Source of the DNA: CAVVTR01 sp963751245
GTDB taxonomy: Bacteria; Acidobacteriota; Thermoanaerobaculia; Thermoanaerobaculales; Thermoanaerobaculaceae
DNA length: 64,000 nt
Direction: 5' to 3'
NCBI GenBank assembly: GCA_963751245.1
Contig: CAVVTR010000002.1
Span: forward strand, 124,001 to 188,000
Shown: positions 8,686 through 17,811 of the stretch, in pieces
Numbering within the stretch: position 1 is the stretch's first letter
Layout: each line of letters opens with the position of its first letter
Program-made: the position numbers and the translations under genes
The notes under the pieces: generated by a model
The model's database searches: none
Told to the model about the DNA's origin: nothing
Seen by the model: only the letters and a program-made list of their open reading frames with translations

Positions 8686-11600
8686 TCAGGCTTCGGCGGT
8701 CTCCATGGACTCGCGCACGCGCCGGTTGGAGAAGATCGGCAGGTGGGTGGCGAGGAAGCGCTGGAGCTTGTCCATGTAGAGGTAGACCACCGGGGTGATG
8801 AAGAGCGTGAGGAACTGCGAGAAGAGCAGGCCGCCGACCACCGCGAGGCCCAGGGGGCGGCGCGACTCGGCGCCGGCGCCCCAGCCGACCGCGATGGGGA
8901 GCACGCCGAAGAACGCCGCCATGGTGGTCATCATGATGGGGCGGAACCGTACCACGCACGCCTCGTAGATGGCGTCCGACGGGGACTTCTTCTCGCCCGC
9001 TCAGCCTCGATGGCGAAGTCGATCATGATGATGCCGTTCTTCTTCACCAGCCCCACGAGCATGATGATGCCCACGAAGGAGTAGATGTTGAGGTCGACGC
9101 CGAACACCAGCAGCGTGACGAGGGCGCCGAACCCCGCCGTGGGCAGGGCGGAGAGGATGGTGATGGGGTGGATGAAGCTCTCGTACAGGATGCCCAGCAC
9201 GATGTAGATGAGCACGATGGCCATGATGAGCAGGACGCCCAGACCCTGAATGGAGGACTGGAAGGCCTGTGCCGTGCCCTGGAAGCTCAGTGAGATGGTG
9301 TCGGGCACGATGCCGGCGGTTGCCTGCTGGACCTCGTTCACCGCATCGCCCAGCGAGACGTCGGGGAGCAGGTTGAAGGACAGCGTCACCGAAGGGAGCT
9401 GGCCGGTGTGGTTCACCGTCAGCGGACCGGTGCCGCTCTGGAACTTCACCACCGCGGGCAGCGGCACGAGGTTCCCGGTGGAGGAGGGTACGTACAGCAG
9501 GGAGAGGTCCTCGGGGTGCCTCTGGTAGGCCGGCTCGACCTCCATGAGGACGCGGTACTGGTTGTTGGGAGCGAAGATCGTGGAGATCTGGCGGGAGCCG
9601 TAGGCGGAGTACAGGGCGCTCTCCACGGCCTCGGCGCTGACCCCCAGGGACGACGCCTTGTCCCGGTCGATGGTCACGTTGATCTGTGGGTTCTTGAGCT
9701 GCAGGTCGCTGGTCACGTCGATGAGCCCCGGCAGCGACCGCATCCTGGCCTCCATCAGCGGCGCGACCCGGTACAGCTCGGCGGTGTCGGGGCCCTGGAG
9801 GGTCACCTGGTACTGGCTCTTGGTGAAGCGGCCGCCGACGTTGATGGGCGGGGGGTTCATCATGTAGACGCGGATGCCCGGAACCTGCGAGAGCTTGGGG
9901 CGCAGCTCGTCGATGACCTGGTCGGCGCTGAGGGCCCGCTCGTTGCGGGGCTTGAGGCGGATGAACACCACGCCGGAGTTGCTGGCGCCGATGCCCCCGC
10001 GTCCCCCCGCGGAGGACATGAACGACTGCACGTTGGGGTCCTTCTGGACGATGGCGGCCACCTCCTGCTGGTGCTTGACCATGGAGTCGTACGAGATGCC
10101 CTCGGCCGCCTCGGTGGAGGCGAAGATCTGCCCCGTGTCCTCGCTGGGGATGAACCCCTTGGGGACGACGACGAACAGCGCCAGGGTGGCCAGGGTGATG
10201 GCCACGGCGCCCAGGACCACGAGGACGTGATGTCGCAGGGACCACTTGAGGCCGGACTCGTAGCCCGCCAGCATCCGGTCGAAGAAGCGCTCCGAGGCCT
10301 TGTACAGGCGGCCGTGGTGGACGTCCTCCTGGGCGCGGAGGAAGCGGCTGGCGAGCATGGGCGTCAGGGTCAGCGAGACGACGCCGGAGACCAGCACGGC
10401 GACACCGATGGTGACCGCGAACTCCCGGAACAGCCGGCCGATGATGCCGCCCATGAACAGCACCGGGATGAACACCGCCGCCAGGGAGATGGTCATGGAG
10501 ATGATGGTGAAGCCGATCTCCCGCGACCCGGTCAACGCCGCCTGGAAGGGCCTCTCGCCGTGCTCGATGTGGCGGACGATGTTCTCCAGCATGACGATGG
10601 CGTCGTCCACCACGAAGCCGACGGAGAGCATCAGGGCCATCAGCGAGAGGTTGTCGAGGGAGTACCCCAGCAGGTACATGATGGCGAAGGTGCCCACGAT
10701 GGACAGCGGCATCGACAGCGAGGGGATGACCGTCGCCGACAGGTTCCTCAGGAACAGGAAGATGACCAGGATGACCAGGGCGAGGGTGAACAGCAGCGTG
10801 GTCTTCACGTCGTCCACCGAGGCCCGGATGGACTGCGACCGGTCGTAGAGGGTGTGCATGGAGACCGAGGCGGGGAGCTGCTGCCGGAAGGTGGGCAGCA
10901 GGTCGCGCACGGCCTGGGCGACCTCGACGGTGTTGGTCCCGGGCTGGCGCTGGATGGCGAGAATCACGGAGCGCTGGTCGACGAACCACGCCGCGGTCTT
11001 GTCGTTCTCGACGCTGTCGAGCACGCGGCCGAGCTCGGCGACCCGCACCGGGGTGCCGTTGCGGTAGGTGACGATGACCGGCCGGTAGGCCGCGGCCGTG
11101 GTGAGCTGGCCGTCGGTCTGGACCGTGTACGCCTTGTTGGGTCCGTAGAGGACGCCGCTGGGCAGGTTCACGTTGGCGCTCGCCACGGCGGAGGCAACCT
11201 GGTCGATGCCGATGCCCTTGGCCGCCAGCTTCGACGGGTCGAGCTGGATCCGTACGGCGTACTTCTGCGAGCCGTACACCATCACCTGGGCCACGCCGCT
11301 CACCGTGGAGATGCGCTGCGCCATGAGGGTCTCGCCGTACTCGTCGAGCTGGTACAGCGGCAGGGTGGGGGAGGTGAGGGCCACGTAGAGGATCGGCTGG
11401 CTGGCCGGGTTCACCTTCTGGTAGGAGGGCGGGCTCGGCATGTCCTGGGGCAGCTGGCGGCCGGCCCGGGAGATGGCCGCCTGGACGTCCTGGGCGGCCG
11501 CGTCGATGTTCCTGGAGAGGTTGAACTGCAGGGTGATGCTGGTGGAGCCCTGGGAGCTGGTCGAGGACATGGAGTCGATGCCCGCGATGGTGGAGAACTC

Positions 11601-11807
11601 GCGCTCCAGGGGCGTGGCCACCGAGGACGCCATGGTCTCGGGGCTCGCGCCGGGCAGGGAGGCGGACACCTGGATGGTGGGGAAGTCCACGTTGGGCAGG
11701 TCGCTCACCGGCAGCTTGGTGTAGGCGATGATGCCGAACAGCAGAACCCCCAGCATGACCAGGGTGGTCATGACGGGGCGCTTGATGAAGAGGGAGGAGA
11801 TGTTCAT
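8686..11807 (-). CDS. RND multidrug efflux permease (AcrB/MdtBC type), single-base frameshift near 8999
   Basis: Inner-membrane proton-driven pump of a tripartite efflux system. It starts MNISSLFIKRPVMTTLVMLG, the usual HAE1-family beginning, and has two repeats of a large periplasmic loop plus transmembrane bundles; the proton-relay helix SVGFVVDDAIVMLEN is intact. The frame from ATG 11807 runs well to MIDFAIEAER (about 9000) and then becomes meaningless, while the expected continuation (SPSDAIYEACVVRFRPIMMTT) is in another frame ending at 8686. Total length implies 1,040 residues if one base is restored, the family's normal length. One missing G in the GGG at 8996-8998 repairs it. SD GGAG precedes the ATG, ten bases after the fusion-protein gene. 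Either a sequence error or a recent pseudogene. Confidence 0.9.
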
Positions 11808-11817
11808 CGCGCTCTCC

Positions 11818-12999
11818 TCACGACGCCGACTCGGGGCTCTTGACCTCGACCTTGGCGCCGGGTGAGAGGCGGAGCTGACCGTCGGTGACCACCGTCTGCC
11901 CGGGGGTGAGACCCTTGGCGATGACCGTCTCCTCGCCAACCTGGCGATCCACCGTGACGGCGACTGACTCCACGGTCTTATCGGGCTTCACGACGTAGAC
12001 GTAGGGACCGGTCTGCCCGGCGGTCACGGCCTTGGAGGGCACCACGACGGCGTCGGCCTGCTCGCCGAGGGTGACGACCACGTCGGCGAACTGGCCCGGC
12101 CACAGCGCCCGGTCCTTGTTGGGGAAGGTGGCGCGGAGCATGATGGTGCCGCTCTGGGTGTCCACCGTGTTGTCGATGAAGGTGAGCTGTCCCGCGACCT
12201 TCTCGGAGCCGTTCTGCCGGGCCACCGCAACCACCCGGAGGTCGCCGCGGGCCTGCCGCGCGCGGATCTCGGACAGCGACTGCTCGGGCACCGCGAAGCT
12301 CACGTCGATGGGGTCCATCTGGTTGATCACGACCATGTTGGTGGTGTCGTTGGCCTTGACCAGGTTGCCGGCGTAGACGATCAGGTTGCCGGTGCGGCCG
12401 GCGAGGGGCGAGCGGATCTCGCAGTAGCCCAGCTGCAACCGGGCCGTCTCCAGGGAGGCCTGGTCGGCGTTGACCGTGGCGTCCAGCGAGTCGGCCTGAG
12501 AGACCGCCTGGTCGTACTGCTCCTTGGTGACGTAGTCCTCCTTGACCAGCACGCTGTACCGCTTGACGTCGCTGCGGGCCTTCTCGCGCAGCGCGCGGTC
12601 CCGGGCCAGCACGGCCTCGGCCTGCTGGACCATGGCCTGGTAGGGGCGGGGGTCGATGGTGAAGAGGAGCTGCCCCTTGGCGACGTCGTCGCCCTGCCTG
12701 AAGTGCACGGCCTCGAGGACGCCGCCGACCTGAGAGCGCACGCCGACGGTGGAGACCGTGACGACGTTGCCGATGGCGCGGAGGTCGAGGGGCATCGCCT
12801 TGCGGGCGACCTGGGCCACGGTCACGGGCGCCGCCGGCATGGCGGCCTGGCCCTGGGTCCCCCCCGCCTTGGAGCACGAGGCGACGAGGACGGCCAGGGA
12901 CGCGACCGCGACGGCCGCGGCGAGGCCGGCCCGGAGGCGCAGGCCGCGGGTGGCGGCCAGGGGACGGGTGGTTGGATCAGTCGTGCGTGCTGTGCGCAT
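11818..12999 (-). CDS. RND efflux periplasmic adaptor (membrane fusion protein, HlyD/AcrA type)
   Basis: Adaptor linking the RND permease to the outer-membrane channel. The 393-residue protein begins with an arginine-rich N-region, a hydrophobic segment (about 25-41) and a lipobox-like VASC with Cys42, so it is probably a lipoprotein. The barrel-sandwich/lipoyl parts show VRSQVGGVLEAVHFRQGD and LGYCEIRSPLAGRTG, the coiled-coil hairpin lies between (about 115-185), and a beta-barrel and membrane-proximal domain follow. It starts inside the end of the TolC-like gene (23-base overlap) and ends ten bases before the pump gene. Confidence 0.93.
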   Translation of the reverse strand: MRTARTTDPTTRPLAATRGLRLRAGLAAAVAVASLAVLVASCSKAGGTQGQAAMPAAPVTVAQVARKAMPLDLRAIGNVVTVSTVGVRSQVGGVLEAVHFRQGDDVAKGQLLFTIDPRPYQAMVQQAEAVLARDRALREKARSDVKRYSVLVKEDYVTKEQYDQAVSQADSLDATVNADQASLETARLQLGYCEIRSPLAGRTGNLIVYAGNLVKANDTTNMVVINQMDPIDVSFAVPEQSLSEIRARQARGDLRVVAVARQNGSEKVAGQLTFIDNTVDTQSGTIMLRATFPNKDRALWPGQFADVVVTLGEQADAVVVPSKAVTAGQTGPYVYVVKPDKTVESVAVTVDRQVGEETVIAKGLTPGQTVVTDGQLRLSPGAKVEVKSPESAS

Positions 13000-14509
13000 G
13001 GTCTTCCTCGCTTGCGGGTGCCGGGGGGGCCGGAGGCGCGCTCTGGGCGCCCACGTGCAGGTCGGGGATCGGTCCGATGGAGCCGGTGGCGTTGGCCAGG
13101 CTGGCCACGGAGACGAGCCAGTTGGTACGGGCCTGGATCTCCTGGGCCCGGGCCGAGGCCAGGGCGGCCTGGGCGGTGAGCAGGTCGATGATGCTTCCGA
13201 CGCCTTCCTTGTAGCGTCCGAGGGCGACCTTCTCGGACTCGGTGGCGCTGTCCAGGAGATCCTTGGCCGTGGCCACGCTCTGGCCCGCCGTCTCGAGGTT
13301 GGCGTAGGCGGTCCAGACGTCCAGGGTCACCTGCTGCTCCAGGGTGCGGGCGGTGGACAGGCTCACCTGCGCGTCGGCCTCGGCCTGCCTGATGTCGTAG
13401 TGGTTCTTGAAGCCGGTGAACAGCGGCACCGACAGGGTCACGCCCGCCGCCCACCCGGTGGTGAACGCGGAGTTGCCGACCGGCGAGTAGTACGTCCGGT
13501 TGGCCGAGGCGGACAGGGAGAAGGAGGGCAGCCCCTCCGCCTTGATCTTCTTGATGTGGCGGGCGGCCTTCTCGGCGTCCCACCGCGCCGCCTGGAGGTC
13601 CGGCCTGGAATCCAGCGCCCGCTTGATGAGCGGCTCCACCTGCGTGCTCACGGCGGAGACCGGCACGTTCTCGGGAAGGGCGCCCACCTCGAACGGGGTG
13701 TTGGCGGGGATGCCCATGGCGGTGGCCAGGGCGCCGCGCAGGGTCTGGATCTGGCCCTGATAGGTCTGCCTGGTGAGCTGCGCCTGGGAGAAGGCGGTCT
13801 GCGCCTGGAGGACGTCGGCGATGGTCGCGACGCCCACCTCATGCTTCTTCCGCGCCGCCTCGAGGTTGACCTGGGCCTCCTTCACGCTGGCGACGGCGCC
13901 GGCCAGGTTGGCCTTGGCATCCAGGTAGGTGTAGTAGGCCTGCTGGACCTGCAGGACCACGTCCTGGATGGTCTTGTTGTGGGTGTAGTCCGCCGCCAGC
14001 AGCGAGTCCCGCGCCTCGTCCACGGAGGCCCGGCGGCCGCCAAAATCGAAGAGGAGGTAGTTCAGGGAGATGGACGGCCCGTAGGTGGTCTGCAGGAGGT
14101 TGAACAGCCCGCCCACAGCGGACAGCTTGGTCCGGGTCACGTCGAGGTCCAGGTTCAGCGACGGGTAGTAGGCGCTGCGCTTGCTGCCCAGCTGGGCGGC
14201 GGCGGAGCGCGCCGAGAACCACGCCGAGCGCGTCTGCTCGTTGTTGGCCAGCGCGATATTGACGATGTCGGCGAGGGTGAGCTGCTCGGCGAGCTGGCGC
14301 CAGTTCTCCGGGAGGGTGAAGGTGGCTTCCTTGGGAGGAGGCGGGGCCGCCGGGAGCGCCTGGATCTGCTCGCCGGGCTTGTCGGGCACGGGGCCCTGGC
14401 CGACCAGGGCGGTCCCGTGGGCGCAGCCGCCCAGCAGGACGACGCCGGCGAGGGCAGGCACGGCCAGCGCTCTCCCGGCACGACTGGGGGACACAACGGA
14501 CGGTTTCAC
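12977..14509 (-). CDS. TolC/OprM-family outer-membrane efflux lipoprotein
   Basis: Outer-membrane channel of the same tripartite pump. The 510-residue protein has a signal peptide ending in the lipobox LLGGC (Cys29) and two OEP repeats rich in heptad helices (about 75-290 and 300-480), with SLNLDLDVTRTKLS and WAAGVTLSVPLFTGF as typical beta-strand regions. The C-terminus is Pro/Ala-rich and ends HSTHD, with several histidines. The GTG at 14509 overlaps the TetR stop (GTGA) and has GGGAG eight bases before. Co-transcription with the regulator means the channel is made first in the operon. Confidence 0.92.
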   Translation of the reverse strand: MKPSVVSPSRAGRALAVPALAGVVLLGGCAHGTALVGQGPVPDKPGEQIQALPAAPPPPKEATFTLPENWRQLAEQLTLADIVNIALANNEQTRSAWFSARSAAAQLGSKRSAYYPSLNLDLDVTRTKLSAVGGLFNLLQTTYGPSISLNYLLFDFGGRRASVDEARDSLLAADYTHNKTIQDVVLQVQQAYYTYLDAKANLAGAVASVKEAQVNLEAARKKHEVGVATIADVLQAQTAFSQAQLTRQTYQGQIQTLRGALATAMGIPANTPFEVGALPENVPVSAVSTQVEPLIKRALDSRPDLQAARWDAEKAARHIKKIKAEGLPSFSLSASANRTYYSPVGNSAFTTGWAAGVTLSVPLFTGFKNHYDIRQAEADAQVSLSTARTLEQQVTLDVWTAYANLETAGQSVATAKDLLDSATESEKVALGRYKEGVGSIIDLLTAQAALASARAQEIQARTNWLVSVASLANATGSIGPIPDLHVGAQSAPPAPPAPASEEDHAHSTHD

Positions 14510-15183
14510 GTGAGGCTCCCTTCCGAATAGGCTCTGATGCCGGCGGCGCTGAAGCGGACGATGTGTCCCATCACTGCGGCCAGGGAACGGGTGTCTGGAG
14601 ACCCTCCCCGCTCCTCGGCCTCGTACCGCTGCATGCTGAGGATGTGCGACAGCTGGCCGATGAAGGACGCCGCACACAGGGAGGCGGCGGCGGGGTCGAG
14701 CCCCGGCGCGACCCGGGCGAACGCCTGCTCGAGCGCCGCCCGCACGGGCTGGATCATCTCCCGGCGGAAGAAACCCGGCGGGAGCTGCGCGTCGAGGAGC
14801 TCGCGGCCGATGAGCAGCATCGTCATGCGTCCCTCGCTGCCGCTGACGAACGGCTCCAGGAACGCCCGGGCGAAGGAGGTCAGGACGAGCTCCAGGGAGG
14901 CGTGCTCGCCGGCGCTGTCGAGGGTGGCCCGGACCCGCGCGATGCGGTGCTCCCGCAGCGCGGCCAGGCGCCGGCGGAAGACCTCCGCGTAGAGGTTGAG
15001 CTTGCTCCCGAAGTGGTAGTTGACGGCCGCCACGTTGCACCGCGCCCGGGCGGTGATCTCCCGTACCGAGGCGCCGTGGAAGCCGCGTTCGGCGAAGAGC
15101 CGCTCCGCCGCGTCGAGCACGCGCTCCCTGGTCAGGGTGGCGGTCTCGGCGGCGTGTGGGGTTGGCTGGACGGCTGCGGTCAT
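14506..15183 (-). CDS. TetR-family transcriptional regulator (probable efflux repressor)
   Basis: The 225-residue protein has an N-terminal HTH (about 20-65: RERVLDAAERLFAERGFHGA, then VREITARARCNVAAVNYHFG) and a C-terminal ligand-binding helical domain of the CecR/DUF1956 kind. ATG at 15183 was chosen over a TTG one codon earlier. It is the first gene of the pump operon, and the promoter just upstream carries a 13-bp palindrome over its -35 box, so autorepression of the whole operon is likely. The inducing compound cannot be inferred. Confidence 0.92.
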   Translation of the reverse strand: MTAAVQPTPHAAETATLTRERVLDAAERLFAERGFHGASVREITARARCNVAAVNYHFGSKLNLYAEVFRRRLAALREHRIARVRATLDSAGEHASLELVLTSFARAFLEPFVSGSEGRMTMLLIGRELLDAQLPPGFFRREMIQPVRAALEQAFARVAPGLDPAAASLCAASFIGQLSHILSMQRYEAEERGGSPDTRSLAAVMGHIVRFSAAGIRAYSEGSLT

Positions 15184-15215
15184 CAAGGTCGGACGTCGAC
15201 TCCAAACGAAACGGG

Positions 15216-15244
15216 AGTATAAAACGGGTGTTTGACTCGGTCAA
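15216..15244 (-). promoter_or_regulatory. sigma70-type promoter of the tetR-efflux operon
   Basis: On the minus strand TTGACC (15244-15239), a 17-base spacer and TATACT (15221-15216) form a near-consensus housekeeping promoter, with the -10 box 33 bases before the tetR ATG. It is the best promoter match in the window. Confidence 0.8.
15232..15244. promoter_or_regulatory. candidate TetR operator over the -35 box
   Basis: TTGAC-TCG-GTCAA is a perfect palindrome (5-bp arms, 3-base centre) that covers the -35 box of the efflux promoter. A bound dimer would block RNA polymerase. It is short for a TetR operator, so the true site may be longer or may be the CAAAC/GTTTG pair around the -10 box. Confidence 0.4.
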
Positions 15245-15384
15245 GCTCCCCGCCCGGGCCGCGGCCGCGCCGCCGGCGTGCGGACCCGGGGGACGGCCCG
15301 GACGCCCCGGGGCCGTGACGCTTCCAACTCATCCGGCGGTGGGATTGTTCCGGCCGCGCGTCCGGGCTGTGGCACACTCGGGAG

Positions 15385-16296
15385 GTGACGAGGCGTGCGC
15401 TCGCGGTGGTCCTGGTCGCCGCACAGGTCGTGCTGGCGTCGTCGTCCTGCGTGTCCGTGCGGACCACCGGGAGCCGCGAGCTCGCCGGCGGGGGCGGTGG
15501 CGTGGGTGTCACCGTGTTTCCCGACGACGCGGCCCGCCGCGGCGGACGCCCGGGTCCCCCGGCGATCCTGGGCGAGCTGGACAGGCGCGAGGGACGCGAC
15601 TGGGTGCCGGTGTTCCGCTCCCTCGACCCGGCATGGACCGTGGCCGGGCTGGCGCCGGGAAGCTATCGGCTCCGGTTCCCGGCCCGTCTCGACGACGCCG
15701 GCAACGTCGTCCGGCTCGACACGAAGCCCCTGGAGGTCCGGGTCCGGGAGGGCCGGCTGACGGAGATCCGGGCGGTCCTCCACCACGTCGACACCGCCCT
15801 GGTGGTCGCCGGCGTGGTCACGGTGGTGGTGGCCGTAGTGCTGCTCGCCCGCTACCTGGAGCATCACGATCTTCCCGAGCCGCCGCCACCCCCGCCGGGG
15901 CTGGTGGAGACCGTGTTCTGGGTCACCCTGGACGCCTCCGGCGAGCCCGCGTGGCAGGGCGCCGGCGATCGCCAGCCGCCCCAGGCGACCTCCCACTTCC
16001 CGGCCTCCGGCGCCCTGGTGGCCGCGCGCCGTCCACGCGTGGTGCTGGCCATGTCCGAGCCGCTACGGGCGTCCTCGCTGGAGGGGAACGCGGTGACAGT
16101 GCTGGGAGAGCGCAGCGGGCTCGTGGGCGGCGTGGTCAGCTGCGACGCGGATCACTGGTGGGTGGTGTGGGAGCCGCAGGAGGACCTGGCGCCGGGCGAC
16201 ACGTGGCACGTGACGCTGGCTGCCGGCGCAATAGAGGACCTGTCGGGGAACGATCTCGAATCGCCGGTGAGCTTCTCGTTCGCCACGGCGAGGTGA
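15385..16296 (+). CDS. lipoprotein with a transmembrane segment and C-terminal bacterial Ig-like (Big_5) domain
   Basis: The function is unknown. The 303-residue protein starts with a signal peptide and a likely lipidated Cys22 (VLASSSC). Residues 40-130 look like a carboxypeptidase-regulatory-like beta sandwich (VAGLAPGSYRLRF). A second hydrophobic helix (about 138-157), a proline run (166-172) and a Big_5 domain (about 195-303) follow; VVLAMSEPLRASSLEGN, LAPGDTWHVTLAAG and IEDLSGNDL are typical Big_5 strands. The GTG start at 15385 keeps the positive N-region, but GGGAGG lies almost on top of it, so GTG 15406 is possible. It is divergent from the efflux operon; no partner is obvious. Confidence 0.75.
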   Translation: MTRRALAVVLVAAQVVLASSSCVSVRTTGSRELAGGGGGVGVTVFPDDAARRGGRPGPPAILGELDRREGRDWVPVFRSLDPAWTVAGLAPGSYRLRFPARLDDAGNVVRLDTKPLEVRVREGRLTEIRAVLHHVDTALVVAGVVTVVVAVVLLARYLEHHDLPEPPPPPPGLVETVFWVTLDASGEPAWQGAGDRQPPQATSHFPASGALVAARRPRVVLAMSEPLRASSLEGNAVTVLGERSGLVGGVVSCDADHWWVVWEPQEDLAPGDTWHVTLAAGAIEDLSGNDLESPVSFSFATAR

Positions 16297-16332
16297 AGGC
16301 GCCGCGCGAGCGCGCGGGGAGGGGAGGCGGTG

Positions 16333-17136
16333 GTGATCATCACGCGGGACGGTGTGGCGCTGCACACGGTGGTGGAGGGTGACGGGCCCGCGGTGGTCCT
16401 GCTCCACGGACACACCCTGGACCTGAGGGTGTGGGACGACGTGGCCGCGCGCCTGGTGGCGGAGGGGACTCGCGTGATCCGCTACGATCAGCGGGGGCAC
16501 GGCCGCTCCTCCTCGCCGCCGTCGGGTTACCGCTTCGGCGACCACGCCGCGGACCTCGCGGCGGTCCAGGACGCCTGCGGAGCCTCGCCGGCGCACCTGG
16601 TGGGGCTGTCCAAGGGGGGCGGCATCGTCCTGGAGCTCGCCCTGCGCGAGCCGGAGCGTGCACGGTCGTTGACGCTGGTGGGCCCAATGGTTCCGGACGT
16701 CCGCCTCTCGGAGCCCATGGTCGACTCCTTCCGCGCCCTGGCCCGGGCGATCCGGGCGGACGGGCCCGCCGCCGTGAGCGGCGACGTCTGGACGGCGCAT
16801 CCGCTGCTGGCCCCGGCCGCGGCGCGGCCCGGCGCGCGGGAGCGCCTGGAGGCGATGCTGCGGTCCTACCCCGCCGGCGAGTACCTGGCGACCGCCAGGG
16901 ACGAGCCCGACCGGGCCTGGACCGTTCCCGAACGCCTGGGCGAGCTCGCGGCGCCCACCCTGGTGGTCCGCGGGGACGGCGAGGTGGACGACTTCAGGGC
17001 CATGGCCGAGCTGGTGGCCGCCCGCGTGCCGGGCAGCCGCCTCGAGGTGATCCCCGGCAGCGGCCACCTGGTGCCGCTGGAGCAGCCGGCGGCGCTGTCC
17101 GAGGCGCTGCTGGGGTTCCTCGCGTCTATCGCGTGA
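16333..17136 (+). CDS. alpha/beta-fold hydrolase
   Basis: A 267-residue alpha/beta hydrolase. The oxyanion HG is in VLLHGHTLDLRVW (about 22-34), the nucleophile Ser93 in GLSKGG, an acid in the RGDGEVDDF loop and the base His in GSGHLVPLEQP near 235-245. The family covers esterases, haloperoxidase-like enzymes and enol-lactonases; the substrate cannot be told. GTG at 16333 follows GGGGAGG with good spacing (GTG 16330 is also possible). Its last 11 bases overlap the end of the convergent cytochrome gene. Confidence 0.88.
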   Translation: MIITRDGVALHTVVEGDGPAVVLLHGHTLDLRVWDDVAARLVAEGTRVIRYDQRGHGRSSSPPSGYRFGDHAADLAAVQDACGASPAHLVGLSKGGGIVLELALREPERARSLTLVGPMVPDVRLSEPMVDSFRALARAIRADGPAAVSGDVWTAHPLLAPAAARPGARERLEAMLRSYPAGEYLATARDEPDRAWTVPERLGELAAPTLVVRGDGEVDDFRAMAELVAARVPGSRLEVIPGSGHLVPLEQPAALSEALLGFLASIA

Positions 17137-17689
17137 CCGCCGGCGGCGCGGGCGGAGGCACCTGGTTGTGGATCGCCGGGATGGACTGGAGGTAGGCGAA
17201 GACGGCCCGCAGGTCGTCGTCGCTGAGCTTGCCCGTCCACGGCCACGGCATGGGAGGCAGGATGGGACGCCCGGCGCCCATCATCCGGCCGGTCCGCATC
17301 GCCTTGATGAAGACCTCGGGGGTCCAGGCGCCCACGCCGGTCTCCTCGTCGGGAGTGAGGTTGGCCGCGTAGCTGATCCCCCAGGGGCCCGCCCACGCGG
17401 TCATCGTCGAGGAGCCCACGACGCCCCAGCCGGACGCCGGCGAGATCACCGGCGGGCTCTCGAGGGAAAGGCCCTGGGGATGCCCCGACAGCATCCGGCT
17501 CATGTCCGGCTCCGGCCCCTTGGCCCCCATCTTCCAGGGCGTGTGGCAGTCGTTGCACCCCATCGCGGTGACCAGGTAGCGTCCCCGTTCGACGGCGTTT
17601 CCGCCCCGTTCGCCGGTGGGCGCCACGGCGCCCGCAAGGAGCAGCAGCGCAGCCGCCGCTCCGAGACCCGCCACGATTCTCCGCCTCAT
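17126..17689 (-). CDS. periplasmic monoheme c-type cytochrome
   Basis: The 187-residue protein has a signal peptide (positive RRR, hydrophobic 6-22) and one heme-attachment motif, CNDCH at 45-49. The C-terminal part has methionine-containing loops (MRTGRMMGAGRPILPPMPW) and the helix DDDLRAVFAYLQSIPAI, typical of class I cytochrome c domains. It resembles the small cytochromes that accompany periplasmic dehydrogenases or oxidases, but no such partner is adjacent. ATG at 17689 has GGAGGGGG seven bases before. It ends in a convergent overlap with the hydrolase gene. Confidence 0.85.
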   Translation of the reverse strand: MRRRIVAGLGAAAALLLLAGAVAPTGERGGNAVERGRYLVTAMGCNDCHTPWKMGAKGPEPDMSRMLSGHPQGLSLESPPVISPASGWGVVGSSTMTAWAGPWGISYAANLTPDEETGVGAWTPEVFIKAMRTGRMMGAGRPILPPMPWPWTGKLSDDDLRAVFAYLQSIPAIHNQVPPPAPPAVTR

Positions 17690-17811
17690 GTCCCCCTCCT
17701 CTCCGTGCCGCGTGTCGAAATCTGTTGAGATGGAGTATCGATCCCGATGGAGGCGCCGTCAAGGGGGCCGGGGCGCCGACCCGGAGCGGGAGCGGAGAAC
17801 GCCGCGGCAGC

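Noticed and set aside
12749..14530. A long plus-strand open frame opposite the TolC-like gene
   Set aside because: It is antisense to a well-supported efflux gene and has no recognisable motif or ribosome-binding site.
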